Source: Bacteroidaceae bacterium (GTDB lineage Bacteria > Bacteroidota > Bacteroidia > Bacteroidales > Bacteroidaceae). From it: a DNA stretch of 12,390 nt. The DNA lies in the NCBI GenBank assembly GCA_017558165.1, contig JAFYWE010000079.1, positions 1-12,390 of the forward strand, written 5' to 3'. The position numbers and the translations under genes are program-made. Shown piece after piece: positions 1-6,698 of the stretch. Under the pieces are notes generated by a model. It was not told the origin of the DNA. It did no database searches and was given only the letters and a program-made list of their open reading frames with translations. The first letter of the stretch is position 1. Every line of letters begins with the position of its first letter.

Positions 1-2
1 CA

Positions 3-1283
3 GACTGGCGCAAGGAGACAACAGACCTCACAGCACTGCTCGACGCCATCATCGAGCACATTCCTGCTCCTGAGAAGCTGGAGGGTACACCACAGATGCT
101 CATCACATCACTCGACTACTCGCCATACACAGGCCGTATCGCAGTGGGACGCGTTCACCGCGGTACACTCACCGAGGGTTCTAACGTGACACTCGTTAAC
201 CGCAACGGCGAGCAGAGCAAGATGAAGATCAAGGAACTGCATACATTCGAGGGCTTGGGACGCAGAAAGGCTGAGAGCGTAAGCTCTGGTGACATCTGCG
301 CAATCGTAGGACTTGAGAAGTTCGAGATCGGAGACACAATCTGCGACTTCGAGAACCCAGAGGCTTTGCCACCGATGGCAATTGACGAGCCAACAATGAG
401 CATGCTCTTCACCATCAACGACTCACCGTTCTTTGGCAAGGAGGGTAAGTTCGTGACATCACGCCACATCCAGGAGCGCCTTGACAAGGAGCTCGACAAG
501 AACCTCGCCCTCAAGGTAAAGAAAGACCCCGAGGAGGATGCCTGGACAGTATTCGGCCGTGGAGTGCTCCACTTGTCGGTACTCATCGAAACAATGCGTC
601 GCGAGGGTTATGAGCTGCAGGTGGGTCAGCCACAGGTTATCTACAAGGAGATTGACGGCGTGAAGCACGAGCCGATTGAGGAGCTCACAGTCAATGTCCC
701 CACAGACTACTCAAGCAAGATCATCGATATGGTTACACGCCGTAAGGGCGAGATGCTCTCGATGGAGGCACAGGGCGACCGTGTGAACATCGAGTTCAAC
801 ATCCCTTCACGCGGTATCATCGGCTTGCGCACCAACGTGCTCACAGCATCGGCGGGTGAGGCCATCATGGCACACCGTTTCAAGGAGTACCAGCCATTCA
901 AGGGCGACATCGAGCGCCGCACCAACGGTTCGCTGGTGGTAATGGAGAGCGGAACAGCGTTCGCATACGCTATCGACAAGCTGCAGGAGCGCGGCAAGTT
1001 CTTCATCAACCCACAAGAGGATGTTTACGCCGGACAGGTAGTCGGTGAGCACATCCATGAGAATGACCTTGTAATCAACGTTACAAAGAGTAAGAAGCTT
1101 ACCAACATGCGTGCAAGCGGCAGCGACGACAAGGCGCGCATCGTTCCACCAATCATATTCTCACTCGAGGAGGCACTCGAGTACATCAAGGAGGACGAGT
1201 ACCTGGAGGTGACACCCAAGTCAATGCGTATGCGCAAGATCATCCTTGACGAGATTGAGCGCAAGCGTGCAAACAAGCAGTAA
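3..1283 (+). CDS. typA: GTPase TypA/BipA, C-terminal two thirds (5' end outside window)
   Basis: This is a ribosome-associated translational GTPase of the EF-G/LepA group, linked in other bacteria to ribosome assembly and stress or low-temperature growth. The frame is open from base 3 and gives 426 residues. The family is about 600 residues, so the roughly 175-residue G domain (P-loop, switches) lies upstream of the window. What remains is the beta-barrel domain II (about residues 32-110), the domain III/V region with GRGVLHLSVLIE starting at residue 185, the SRGIIGLR stretch, and the TypA-specific C-terminal domain ending in a basic tail (ERKRANKQ). The Met at base 96 is internal and is not a start. 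Codon choice is strongly biased to C/G-ending codons such as CTC, AAG and GAG, as expected for an abundant protein. The stop is followed 4 bases later by the lipoprotein gene. I am sure of the family from the whole-length match to conserved TypA sequence. Confidence 0.96.
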   Translation, partial: DWRKETTDLTALLDAIIEHIPAPEKLEGTPQMLITSLDYSPYTGRIAVGRVHRGTLTEGSNVTLVNRNGEQSKMKIKELHTFEGLGRRKAESVSSGDICAIVGLEKFEIGDTICDFENPEALPPMAIDEPTMSMLFTINDSPFFGKEGKFVTSRHIQERLDKELDKNLALKVKKDPEEDAWTVFGRGVLHLSVLIETMRREGYELQVGQPQVIYKEIDGVKHEPIEELTVNVPTDYSSKIIDMVTRRKGEMLSMEAQGDRVNIEFNIPSRGIIGLRTNVLTASAGEAIMAHRFKEYQPFKGDIERRTNGSLVVMESGTAFAYAIDKLQERGKFFINPQEDVYAGQVVGEHIHENDLVINVTKSKKLTNMRASGSDDKARIVPPIIFSLEEALEYIKEDEYLEVTPKSMRMRKIILDEIERKRANKQ

Positions 1284-1287
1284 CACA

Positions 1288-2367
1288 ATGGGCAAGAACG
1301 TTATACTGACATTGTTGCTGTTGCTCATGTTCTCATGTGGCAAGAAACAGCCCGGGAACATGTACACCATTGAGGGAGAGACAGGTACCCCCAACGGCCT
1401 TGTGTGCGTATTCGGCACCGACAGCCGCCACGAGAGGGTGGACTCCGTGCGATGCGACAAGATAGGAGCCTTCACCCTATCACTGCCGGTCGACACTCTG
1501 ACCCCGCTGTTTCTCGTTACCCCCGAGGGCATAATGATACCTTTGTACGCCGAGCCGGCACTCACGGCCACACTCAAGAGGGACAGTACCCTCAAGAGCG
1601 GTTGGAGCATTGAGGGCGGCGCCACACAGGCACTGCACGACAGTATTTCAAGGGTACTCGACGCCACAAGAAGGGAGAGCAGACTGATAGAGAAAATCGA
1701 CAGTTTCATCCTTGTTAACCCCATAAGCGATGTAAGCATCGAGCTTATCCGCAGGTATATCACCGAGAAACCCGAGCCAAGCAACAAGGACATACGCTCG
1801 CGCACAAGCAAGCTCGGAGGAATACTCAAGGACTACGAATATATTGCCGGACTGAGCAAGAAGGTCGAGAGCAAGAACAGCAATGTACAGCACCGTTCAA
1901 TGCCCGAGTTCAAATACAGCGTCAATGACAGTACCGAGGTAAGCCTTGAGACATATATAAGGAAATATACGCTCATAACATTCTGGGCTTCATGGGACAA
2001 GAACAGCCTTGAGAGGTTGAAGGAGCTTGCCGCCATAAAGGACAGCGTAAAGAGCGAGAGCTTCGCGATACTCAACATAGCGCTCGACTACGACTCGGCC
2101 AGATGGAACAGGATGATGACCGAGGACAGCATTGTAGGCGACAACGTCCTTGACATAAAGATGTTCCACAGCCCCCTCGTAAAGCAGTTCAACATCAAGT
2201 CGCTGCCGTTCACAATGCTCATGAGCCCGTACCAGAGAATCGTTGAATATGACGTCAGGACCAAAGGTCTGGGCCTGCGCATTGACACATTGTCAAGGAG
2301 ATATGACAAGAACGAGGAGGAAAAGAAGAAAAAAGAAAAAGAGAAGAAGAAGAAAAACAAAAAATAA
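1288..2367 (+). CDS. Lipoprotein with DUF4369-like N-terminus and cysteine-less thioredoxin-like domain
   Basis: A 359-residue predicted lipoprotein. I start it at ATG 1288 because this gives a clean signal peptide: a short basic start, a run of leucines, and a lipobox ending at Cys17 (LMFSC). The longer in-frame start at 1246 lies inside typA and would bury the signal. No acidic residues follow the Cys (CGKKQP), so the known Bacteroides surface-export signature is absent and a periplasm-facing location is more likely. Residues about 24-110 resemble the DUF4369 beta domain found before thioredoxin domains in Bacteroidetes. Residues about 225-330 look like a thioredoxin/TlpA fold with FWASW at 232-236. 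The following CxxC is replaced by D237-K-N-S240, so it cannot do dithiol chemistry. The last 18 residues (342-359) are almost all Lys/Glu. It sits 4 bases after typA and 5 before yifB. The function is unknown; a binding or scaffold role is only inference. Confidence 0.85.
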   Translation: MGKNVILTLLLLLMFSCGKKQPGNMYTIEGETGTPNGLVCVFGTDSRHERVDSVRCDKIGAFTLSLPVDTLTPLFLVTPEGIMIPLYAEPALTATLKRDSTLKSGWSIEGGATQALHDSISRVLDATRRESRLIEKIDSFILVNPISDVSIELIRRYITEKPEPSNKDIRSRTSKLGGILKDYEYIAGLSKKVESKNSNVQHRSMPEFKYSVNDSTEVSLETYIRKYTLITFWASWDKNSLERLKELAAIKDSVKSESFAILNIALDYDSARWNRMMTEDSIVGDNVLDIKMFHSPLVKQFNIKSLPFTMLMSPYQRIVEYDVRTKGLGLRIDTLSRRYDKNEEEKKKKEKEKKKKNKK

Positions 2368-2372
2368 CTGAT

Positions 2373-3911
2373 ATGCTGGTAAAGGTTCTTGCCGCCGCCA
2401 TACAAGGCATAAACGCGACACTTGTCACCATTGAGGTGAATGCACTGCGAGGTATAAAGTTCTACCTTGTGGGCTTGCCCGACAATGCAGTCAAAGAGAG
2501 CCACCAGCGTATAAACTCCGCATTCCAGTACAACGGCCTGCGTTTCCCCAGCAAGCAGATTATCGTAAACATGGCGCCCGCCGATATCAAGAAGGAGGGT
2601 TCGGCCTATGACCTGCCAATTGCCATCGGAATACTTGCAGCCGACGAGGTGATATCCACCGCCAAGCTCGACAAGTACCTTATCATGGGCGAGCTTGGGC
2701 TCGACGGAATGCTGGTGCCAATCAAGGGAGCCCTGCCAATCACACTCAAGGCCAAGGAGCTAGGCTACGAAGGCATAATACTGCCAAAGGGCAACGCGGC
2801 AGAGGCTGCCGTAGTCAGTGGCATAACGGTCTATGGAGCCGAGAACTTGTTGCAGGTGATACAGTTCCTCAACGGCGAGGAGTCGATGACACCGTACAGC
2901 GTGGACATAGAGCGCGATTTCTATTCCAAGCAGAGCAATTTCCCATTCGATTTCAGCGAGGTACGCGGACAGGAGAGCGTTAAACGCGCCTTCGAGGTCG
3001 CGGCCGCCGGCGGACACAACCTCATCATGGTAGGCCCTCCGGGCAGCGGAAAGTCAATGATGGCAAAGAGATTGCCAAGCATACTGCCGCCGCTGACACT
3101 CAACGAGAGCCTTGAGACGACCAAGATACACTCAGTGAGCGGAATGATGCCCGACGGTACATCACTCATCACCCAGCGCCCGTTCCGCAGTCCACACCAC
3201 ACAATATCATCCGTAGCGCTGTGCGGAGGCGGAAGCAACCCAAGACCGGGCGAGATTTCATTGGCACATAACGGCGTACTGTTCCTTGACGAACTGCCCG
3301 AGTTCAGTCGCGACGTGCTCGAGGTGATGCGACAACCGCTCGAGGACCGCAAGATATGCGTGGCACGCGCCAACTACAAGGTGGAATACCCGGCCGGAGT
3401 AATGTTCATTGCATCAATGAACCCCTGCCCTTGCGGATACTACAACCACCCCACCAAAGCATGCACCTGTAGCCCAGGCCAGGTCCAGAGATACCTTAAT
3501 AAGATAAGTGGTCCTTTGCTTGACAGAATCGACCTGCAGATCGAGATTGTCCCCGTACCGTTCGAGAAGATATCCGACACTGCACCGGGAGAACCCAGCG
3601 CGGCTATCCGCGAGCGTGTCATTGCCGCACGCAAGATACAGGAAGAGCGCTTCAAGAACGAGCAAGGCATCTACTGCAACGCACAGATGACACCCAAACT
3701 TATTGCAAAATACGCAGTGCTTGACGAGACAAGTCTCGCGATGCTAAAGACCGCGATGACAAGGTTCGACCTCTCGGCACGTGCATATGACCGCATACTC
3801 AAGGTCGCCCGCACCATTGCCGACCTTGAAGGCTGCGAGAACATCCAATTCCAGCACATAGCCGAAGCCATAGGCTACCGCAATCTCGACAGAGAAACCT
3901 GGGGCACGTAG
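2373..3911 (+). CDS. YifB/ComM-family Mg-chelatase-like AAA+ ATPase
   Basis: A full-length 512-residue member of the YifB/ComM family (TIGR00368 type). In proteobacteria ComM is a hexameric helicase that promotes branch migration during natural transformation. The wider YifB family occurs in many bacteria not known to be competent, so the role here is uncertain. Domains in order: an N-terminal ribosomal-S5-like ChlI domain (about 1-170), a Mg-chelatase AAA+ core (about 190-395) with Walker A GPPGSGKS at 221-228 and Walker B ending in D306-E307, the family-typical NPCPCG...CTCSP cysteine cluster, GPLLDRIDL, and a C-terminal helical domain ending in YRNLDRETWG. The start at 2373 is supported by the near-universal N-terminus (AAAIQGINATLVTIEV). 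It follows the lipoprotein stop by 5 bases and is probably cotranscribed with it. The stop is a TAG, after which the same frame stays open for 57 codons. Confidence 0.95.
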   Translation: MLVKVLAAAIQGINATLVTIEVNALRGIKFYLVGLPDNAVKESHQRINSAFQYNGLRFPSKQIIVNMAPADIKKEGSAYDLPIAIGILAADEVISTAKLDKYLIMGELGLDGMLVPIKGALPITLKAKELGYEGIILPKGNAAEAAVVSGITVYGAENLLQVIQFLNGEESMTPYSVDIERDFYSKQSNFPFDFSEVRGQESVKRAFEVAAAGGHNLIMVGPPGSGKSMMAKRLPSILPPLTLNESLETTKIHSVSGMMPDGTSLITQRPFRSPHHTISSVALCGGGSNPRPGEISLAHNGVLFLDELPEFSRDVLEVMRQPLEDRKICVARANYKVEYPAGVMFIASMNPCPCGYYNHPTKACTCSPGQVQRYLNKISGPLLDRIDLQIEIVPVPFEKISDTAPGEPSAAIRERVIAARKIQEERFKNEQGIYCNAQMTPKLIAKYAVLDETSLAMLKTAMTRFDLSARAYDRILKVARTIADLEGCENIQFQHIAEAIGYRNLDRETWGT

Positions 3912-4064
3912 TACCACAAGATCGATAACCCTGCCGGCAAACAGGCGGGCGAAGTGCAGACGGAGTTTGCACCGCACGGGATGCCAAAAGCCGTCATTGC
4001 ATGCGCACTTCCACAGATAGCAACGGACAAGGTTATCCTCATTGAACGACGAGGTCATACAGCC
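3912..4064 (+). other. Gene-free stretch with nested inverted repeats (possible structured 3' UTR or small RNA)
   Basis: No recognised gene lies here. By eye the strand can fold into a nested rod. GATAACC (3924-3930) pairs with GGTTATC (4031-4037). Inside that, GAAGTGC (3951-3957) pairs with GCACTTC (4005-4011). Inside that, GACGG (3959-3963) pairs with CCGTC (3991-3995), and TTTGCA (3966-3971) pairs with TGCCAAA (3982-3988) with one bulged C. A side hairpin (CTGCC with GGCGG, 3931-3948, one wobble pair) fills the left internal loop. A rod with large internal loops recalls 6S-like RNAs, but I recognise no conserved 6S or SRP motif, and I see no TAnnTTTG promoter just upstream. If transcribed, it is more likely part of the yifB transcript. 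The same DNA is also open in the yifB frame after the TAG. Only alignment of relatives would tell which matters. Confidence 0.35.
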
Positions 4065-4099
4065 AAGCAAATGATTGTTTTATAACACATCATTTGCTT
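4065..4099. repeat. 11-base perfect inverted repeat (terminator-like or operator)
   Basis: AAGCAAATGAT at 4065-4075 is repeated as its exact reverse complement at 4089-4099, with a 13-base spacer. As RNA it is an 11-bp hairpin that could end the typA-yifB transcript. However, the stem is AT-rich and the T-run (4110-4115) comes about 10 bases after the stem instead of directly behind it. The right arm overlaps the candidate -33 box of the next promoter (4098-4101), so a protein-binding operator controlling the LOG gene is an equally good reading. Confidence 0.5.
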
Positions 4100-4127
4100 T
4101 ATCCCATTCTTTTTTATGCTAGCTTTG
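4098..4127 (+). promoter_or_regulatory. Bacteroidetes-type promoter for the LOG-family gene
   Basis: A perfect -7 box, TAGCTTTG (TAnnTTTG), lies at 4120-4127. The best-placed -33 element is TTTA (4098-4101), 18 bases upstream; an exact TTTG at 4093-4096 is 23 bases away, which is long. Transcription would start near 4134 and give a leader of about 93 bases. That leader can form a hairpin (TCTCAT 4147-4152 with ATGAGA 4187-4192), inside which CCTTT (4163-4167) can pair with AAAGG (4181-4185), or GGAA (4156-4159) with TTCC (4166-4169). Confidence 0.55.
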
Positions 4128-4226
4128 TCGCACATCGGTACAACTATCTCATGCCGGAAGAACCTTTCCAACAGTCAGAAAAAGGAATGAGACAAACAGA
4201 ACAATAACCCAAAATACAAAAGCACA

Positions 4227-4811
4227 ATGGAAATAAACAACATATGCGTATATTGCGCATCGAGCAACAAATGCGCCGACATCTACGGCGACACTGCATA
4301 CGCGCTGGGCGCACATCTTGCAAAGGAGGGAATAACATTAATAACAGGAGCGGGAGGCATCGGACTAATGCGTAAGGTAGAGGACGGCGCGCTTGACAAC
4401 GGAGGCAAGGCCATTGGCGTGATACCCCAGTTCATGGTAGACCAGAACTGGCACCACACTGGACTCACAGAGCTAAGGATTACCGAAAGCATGCATGAAC
4501 GCAAGCAGACAATGGCTGAACTGAGCGACGCAGTCATTGCCCTGCCCGGAGGTTGCGGAACAATTGAAGAGCTGAGCGAAATCATTACATGGAAGCAGTT
4601 GGGACTATACTTCAACCCCATTGTCATCCTTAATATAAACGGTTATTATGACCATTTCATAGCACAGCTCGACAAGGCCATCGAGGAACATTTCATGGGC
4701 GAGATACACGCGAAGATATGGAGCGTGGCCACCACCCCCGAAGAAGCATTGGAGATAATAAGGAACACACCGCGTTGGGATGTATCAGTAAGAAAGTATG
4801 CCGCGCTATGA
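4227..4811 (+). CDS. LOG-family protein (nucleotide 5'-monophosphate phosphoribohydrolase; TIGR00730)
   Basis: A 194-residue Rossmann-fold protein of the LOG family (older label: lysine decarboxylase-like). Members hydrolyse the N-glycosidic bond of nucleoside 5'-monophosphates. In plants and some bacteria the substrate is cytokinin riboside monophosphate; the bacterial substrate here is not known. The diagnostic motifs are present: MHERK at 89-93 (with the conserved Arg92) and PGGCGTIEE at 107-115 (with the catalytic-type Glu). An N-terminal glycine-rich loop (GAGGIGLM) precedes them. The length is normal for the family. The ATG at 4227 is preceded by an A-rich stretch and the sequence begins with the usual CVYCASS-like strand. 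A promoter is visible about 100 bases upstream. The stop overlaps the next gene's start by 4 bases (ATGA), so translation is probably coupled to the DUF4271 protein. Confidence 0.92.
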   Translation: MEINNICVYCASSNKCADIYGDTAYALGAHLAKEGITLITGAGGIGLMRKVEDGALDNGGKAIGVIPQFMVDQNWHHTGLTELRITESMHERKQTMAELSDAVIALPGGCGTIEELSEIITWKQLGLYFNPIVILNINGYYDHFIAQLDKAIEEHFMGEIHAKIWSVATTPEEALEIIRNTPRWDVSVRKYAAL

Positions 4812-5503
4812 CAAGTACCCCCGTACCGTATAACATAACGAACGATAATGTCATAATGCTCCTGTTCATACTGAACATTATAGGCCAGGCCTATGTGCTT
4901 CTCATGAACGGCGCAAGCATTATTGAGCGTGTAAAAGCAACATTCTACTATGAGCGGAGCTCTGCCCCCTTCAATGACAGGACACATATTACAAGAATAT
5001 GTAATGGCCTCATGTATGCGCAGACAACCTTCTACCTGACAATAATAACCTTGGCCATCCTGCAGAGGAGCGGCACACCCATTGTCGCCGGGAACGCATT
5101 GATTTACGCAGGCGCCATCGCGCTGCTTTTCATAACGGTACTGCCTGTGAAGAAACTCGTATGCGACCTTGTGAACAATATTCTTTACACCAAAAAGGAG
5201 GCATATGAGTTCAGCGAGAAATATTTATTTACAATCAAGTTACTGGGATTCGCTCTTGCCCCGCCCGCAATAGCATTATTATTCGTTCCTGGAATAAATA
5301 CATATTATGTGCATTTTTATCTAATTCTGACCGCGATAGCATATATTTATGCCATAACAAACGGCCTATTCAGAATCATTTTCACAAAAAAAGGCAACTA
5401 TTTGGAGATTTTTTTGTACCTTTGCGCACTTGAATTTTTGCCCATAGCAATGGTGTGGAAATCGGTACTACAACTAAGTGAATTTATAACAATAAAAATT
5501 TAG
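4808..5503 (+). CDS. DUF4271-type integral membrane protein
   Basis: A 231-residue predicted inner-membrane protein with about six hydrophobic segments: roughly residues 14-34, 68-86, 96-114, 141-162, 166-190 and 198-218. I start it at ATG 4808, which overlaps the LOG stop as ATGA; the longer open frame back to 4718 runs inside the LOG gene. The sequence and its place directly before the uroporphyrinogen-III synthase fit the DUF4271 family, which is largely restricted to Bacteroidetes and commonly has this neighbour. No catalytic motif is recognisable and the function is unknown; the neighbour invites, but does not prove, a link to haem or tetrapyrrole metabolism. The last quarter is more AT-rich than the neighbouring genes and contains a -7-like box (5417-5424) that may drive the next gene. 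Confidence 0.85.
   Translation: MTSTPVPYNITNDNVIMLLFILNIIGQAYVLLMNGASIIERVKATFYYERSSAPFNDRTHITRICNGLMYAQTTFYLTIITLAILQRSGTPIVAGNALIYAGAIALLFITVLPVKKLVCDLVNNILYTKKEAYEFSEKYLFTIKLLGFALAPPAIALLFVPGINTYYVHFYLILTAIAYIYAITNGLFRIIFTKKGNYLEIFLYLCALEFLPIAMVWKSVLQLSEFITIKI
5417..5424 (+). promoter_or_regulatory. Possible internal -7 box ahead of hemD
   Basis: TACCTTTG matches TAnnTTTG exactly inside the DUF4271 coding region. Transcription would start near 5431, 77 bases before hemD. No good TTTG is found 18-21 bases upstream, so this rests on one half of the promoter only. Confidence 0.25.
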
Positions 5504-5507
5504 GACA

Positions 5508-6251
5508 TTGAAGGTAAGTAAGATTCTGGTTTCACAGCCCAAGCCAGCCACAGGAAAATCTCCATATTTTGATCTTGCGGAGAAGCATAACGTGCAGATT
5601 GATTTTTGTTCTTTCATCAAAGTTGAAGGTGTAACCGCGAAGGAGTTCCGTCAGCAGAAGGTCTCAATACTTGACCACACTGCTATCGTGTTCCTTTCAC
5701 GCCACTCTATCGACCACTTCTTTACACTCTGTAAGGAATTGAGAGTAGCAATCCCGGATGACATGAAATACTTCTGCCTGTCGGAGACTATCTCGCTTTA
5801 TATCCAGAAATATGTCCAGTACCGCAAGCGCAAGGTATTCTTCGGCGAAGGCCACATCAAGGACCTTGAGCCAATCTTCGCAAAGCACAAGAACGAGAAG
5901 TACTTCATACCTACATCAAACGTACACAATGCCGAGATCAACGACATCCTTGACAAGTATGGCATAGTACATTCACAGGCCGAGATGTACCGTACCGTAA
6001 GCACAGAGATTGCCCCCGACTACATCAAGTCATTTGACATGCTCATATTCTTCAGTCCTCACGGTATCGAGTCACTGAACAAGAATGTTCCTGATTACGT
6101 TCAGGGCGACCAGCTCATTGCCTGCTTCGGCAATGTAACAGCAAAATGCATTAAGGACAGCGGCCTCAGACTTGACCTTGAGGCTCCAACAGCAGTCGCC
6201 ACAAACATGCCTGCAGCATTGGATGCATACCTTACAGCGAACAACAAATAA
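5508..6251 (+). CDS. hemD: Uroporphyrinogen-III synthase
   Basis: A 247-residue HemD-family protein, which closes and inverts ring D of hydroxymethylbilane to make uroporphyrinogen III for haem, sirohaem and cobalamin. HemD proteins are very divergent. The assignment rests on the Bacteroidetes-type N-terminus (KILVSQPKP...SPYFDLAEKH), the two-lobed alpha/beta layout, the FFSPHGIESL stretch in the second lobe, the ACFGNVTAKCI stretch and the C-terminal APTAVATNMPAALDAYL. The length matches the family. The start is TTG at 5508: no in-frame ATG or GTG lies nearby, and the conserved KVLVSQPKP-like start requires translation to begin here. It follows DUF4271 by 4 bases. A terminator-like hairpin follows the stop. 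Confidence in the family is high and the TTG call is good. Confidence 0.9.
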   Translation: MKVSKILVSQPKPATGKSPYFDLAEKHNVQIDFCSFIKVEGVTAKEFRQQKVSILDHTAIVFLSRHSIDHFFTLCKELRVAIPDDMKYFCLSETISLYIQKYVQYRKRKVFFGEGHIKDLEPIFAKHKNEKYFIPTSNVHNAEINDILDKYGIVHSQAEMYRTVSTEIAPDYIKSFDMLIFFSPHGIESLNKNVPDYVQGDQLIACFGNVTAKCIKDSGLRLDLEAPTAVATNMPAALDAYLTANNK

Positions 6252-6263
6252 CATACAATACTG

Positions 6264-6294
6264 CAGCCCTGTCCAAAAGACGGGGCTGTTTCAT
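6264..6294 (+). terminator. Terminator-like hairpin between hemD and rnpA
   Basis: CAGCCCTGTC (6264-6273) pairs with GACGGGGCTG (6279-6288) through 10 base pairs including one G-T wobble, with loop CAAAA, followed by a short T-rich tail (TTTCATT). It looks like an intrinsic terminator with a weak tail. It ends only 17 bases before rnpA, leaving no room for a promoter, so partial readthrough (attenuation) is implied if rnpA is expressed from upstream. Confidence 0.65.
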
Positions 6295-6311
6295 TAAAAA
6301 CCACGCCGACA

Positions 6312-6698
6312 ATGAAGACCAATACCTTCCCTTTGAAAGAACATCTCAAGAGCAAGAGAGTGATTGAGAAGCTGTACGCCGAAGGAGCGTCGGTGACATC
6401 GTACCCGTTGCGCGCAGTGTTCCTTGAACAGGAAGAGCAGGAGCCCACTGCAGCAATACTCATCAGCGTGGCAAAAAGAAGGTTCCGCCATGCTGTTGAC
6501 CGTAACCTCGTCAAGAGACGCATACGCGAGGCATACCGCACAAGCAAGCACCCTTTTGTAGAGGCTTTGCAGGCAAAGGACAAGAAGATGGCAGTAGCGA
6601 TATTGTACATCGACACACGCCACAACAGCACCGAATTCATCAAGCGCAAGATGGAGAAGCTGCTTGCAGGCATAATCACCAAAAGCGGGGCACAATGA
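6312..6698 (+). CDS. rnpA: Ribonuclease P protein component
   Basis: A 128-residue basic protein that binds the RNase P RNA and helps it cleave the 5' leaders of precursor tRNAs. The family's RNR-type signature is present as RNLVKRRIREAYR at about 64-76, preceded by the SVAKRRFRHAV strand. The N-terminal LKSKRVIEKLY matches the usual start of the family, supporting ATG 6312. The length is typical. Its stop overlaps the yidD start (ATGA at 6695), the classic rnpA-yidD pairing. rpmH, its usual neighbour in many other phyla, is not here. Confidence 0.95.
   Translation: MKTNTFPLKEHLKSKRVIEKLYAEGASVTSYPLRAVFLEQEEQEPTAAILISVAKRRFRHAVDRNLVKRRIREAYRTSKHPFVEALQAKDKKMAVAILYIDTRHNSTEFIKRKMEKLLAGIITKSGAQ

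Noticed and set aside
1221..1829. 202-residue leftward frame opposite the lipoprotein gene
   Set aside because: It is a by-product of the codon bias of the rightward gene, has no recognisable domain, and overlaps typA and the lipoprotein, both of which are clearly coding.
3912..4064. SRP RNA, tmRNA or classic 6S RNA
   Set aside because: None of the conserved primary-sequence motifs of SRP RNA or tmRNA is visible, and the rod shape alone is not enough to name it 6S RNA.
3744..4070. Leftward 108-residue frame across the yifB end and following gap
   Set aside because: More than half is antisense to conserved yifB sequence, and there is no promoter or domain to support it.
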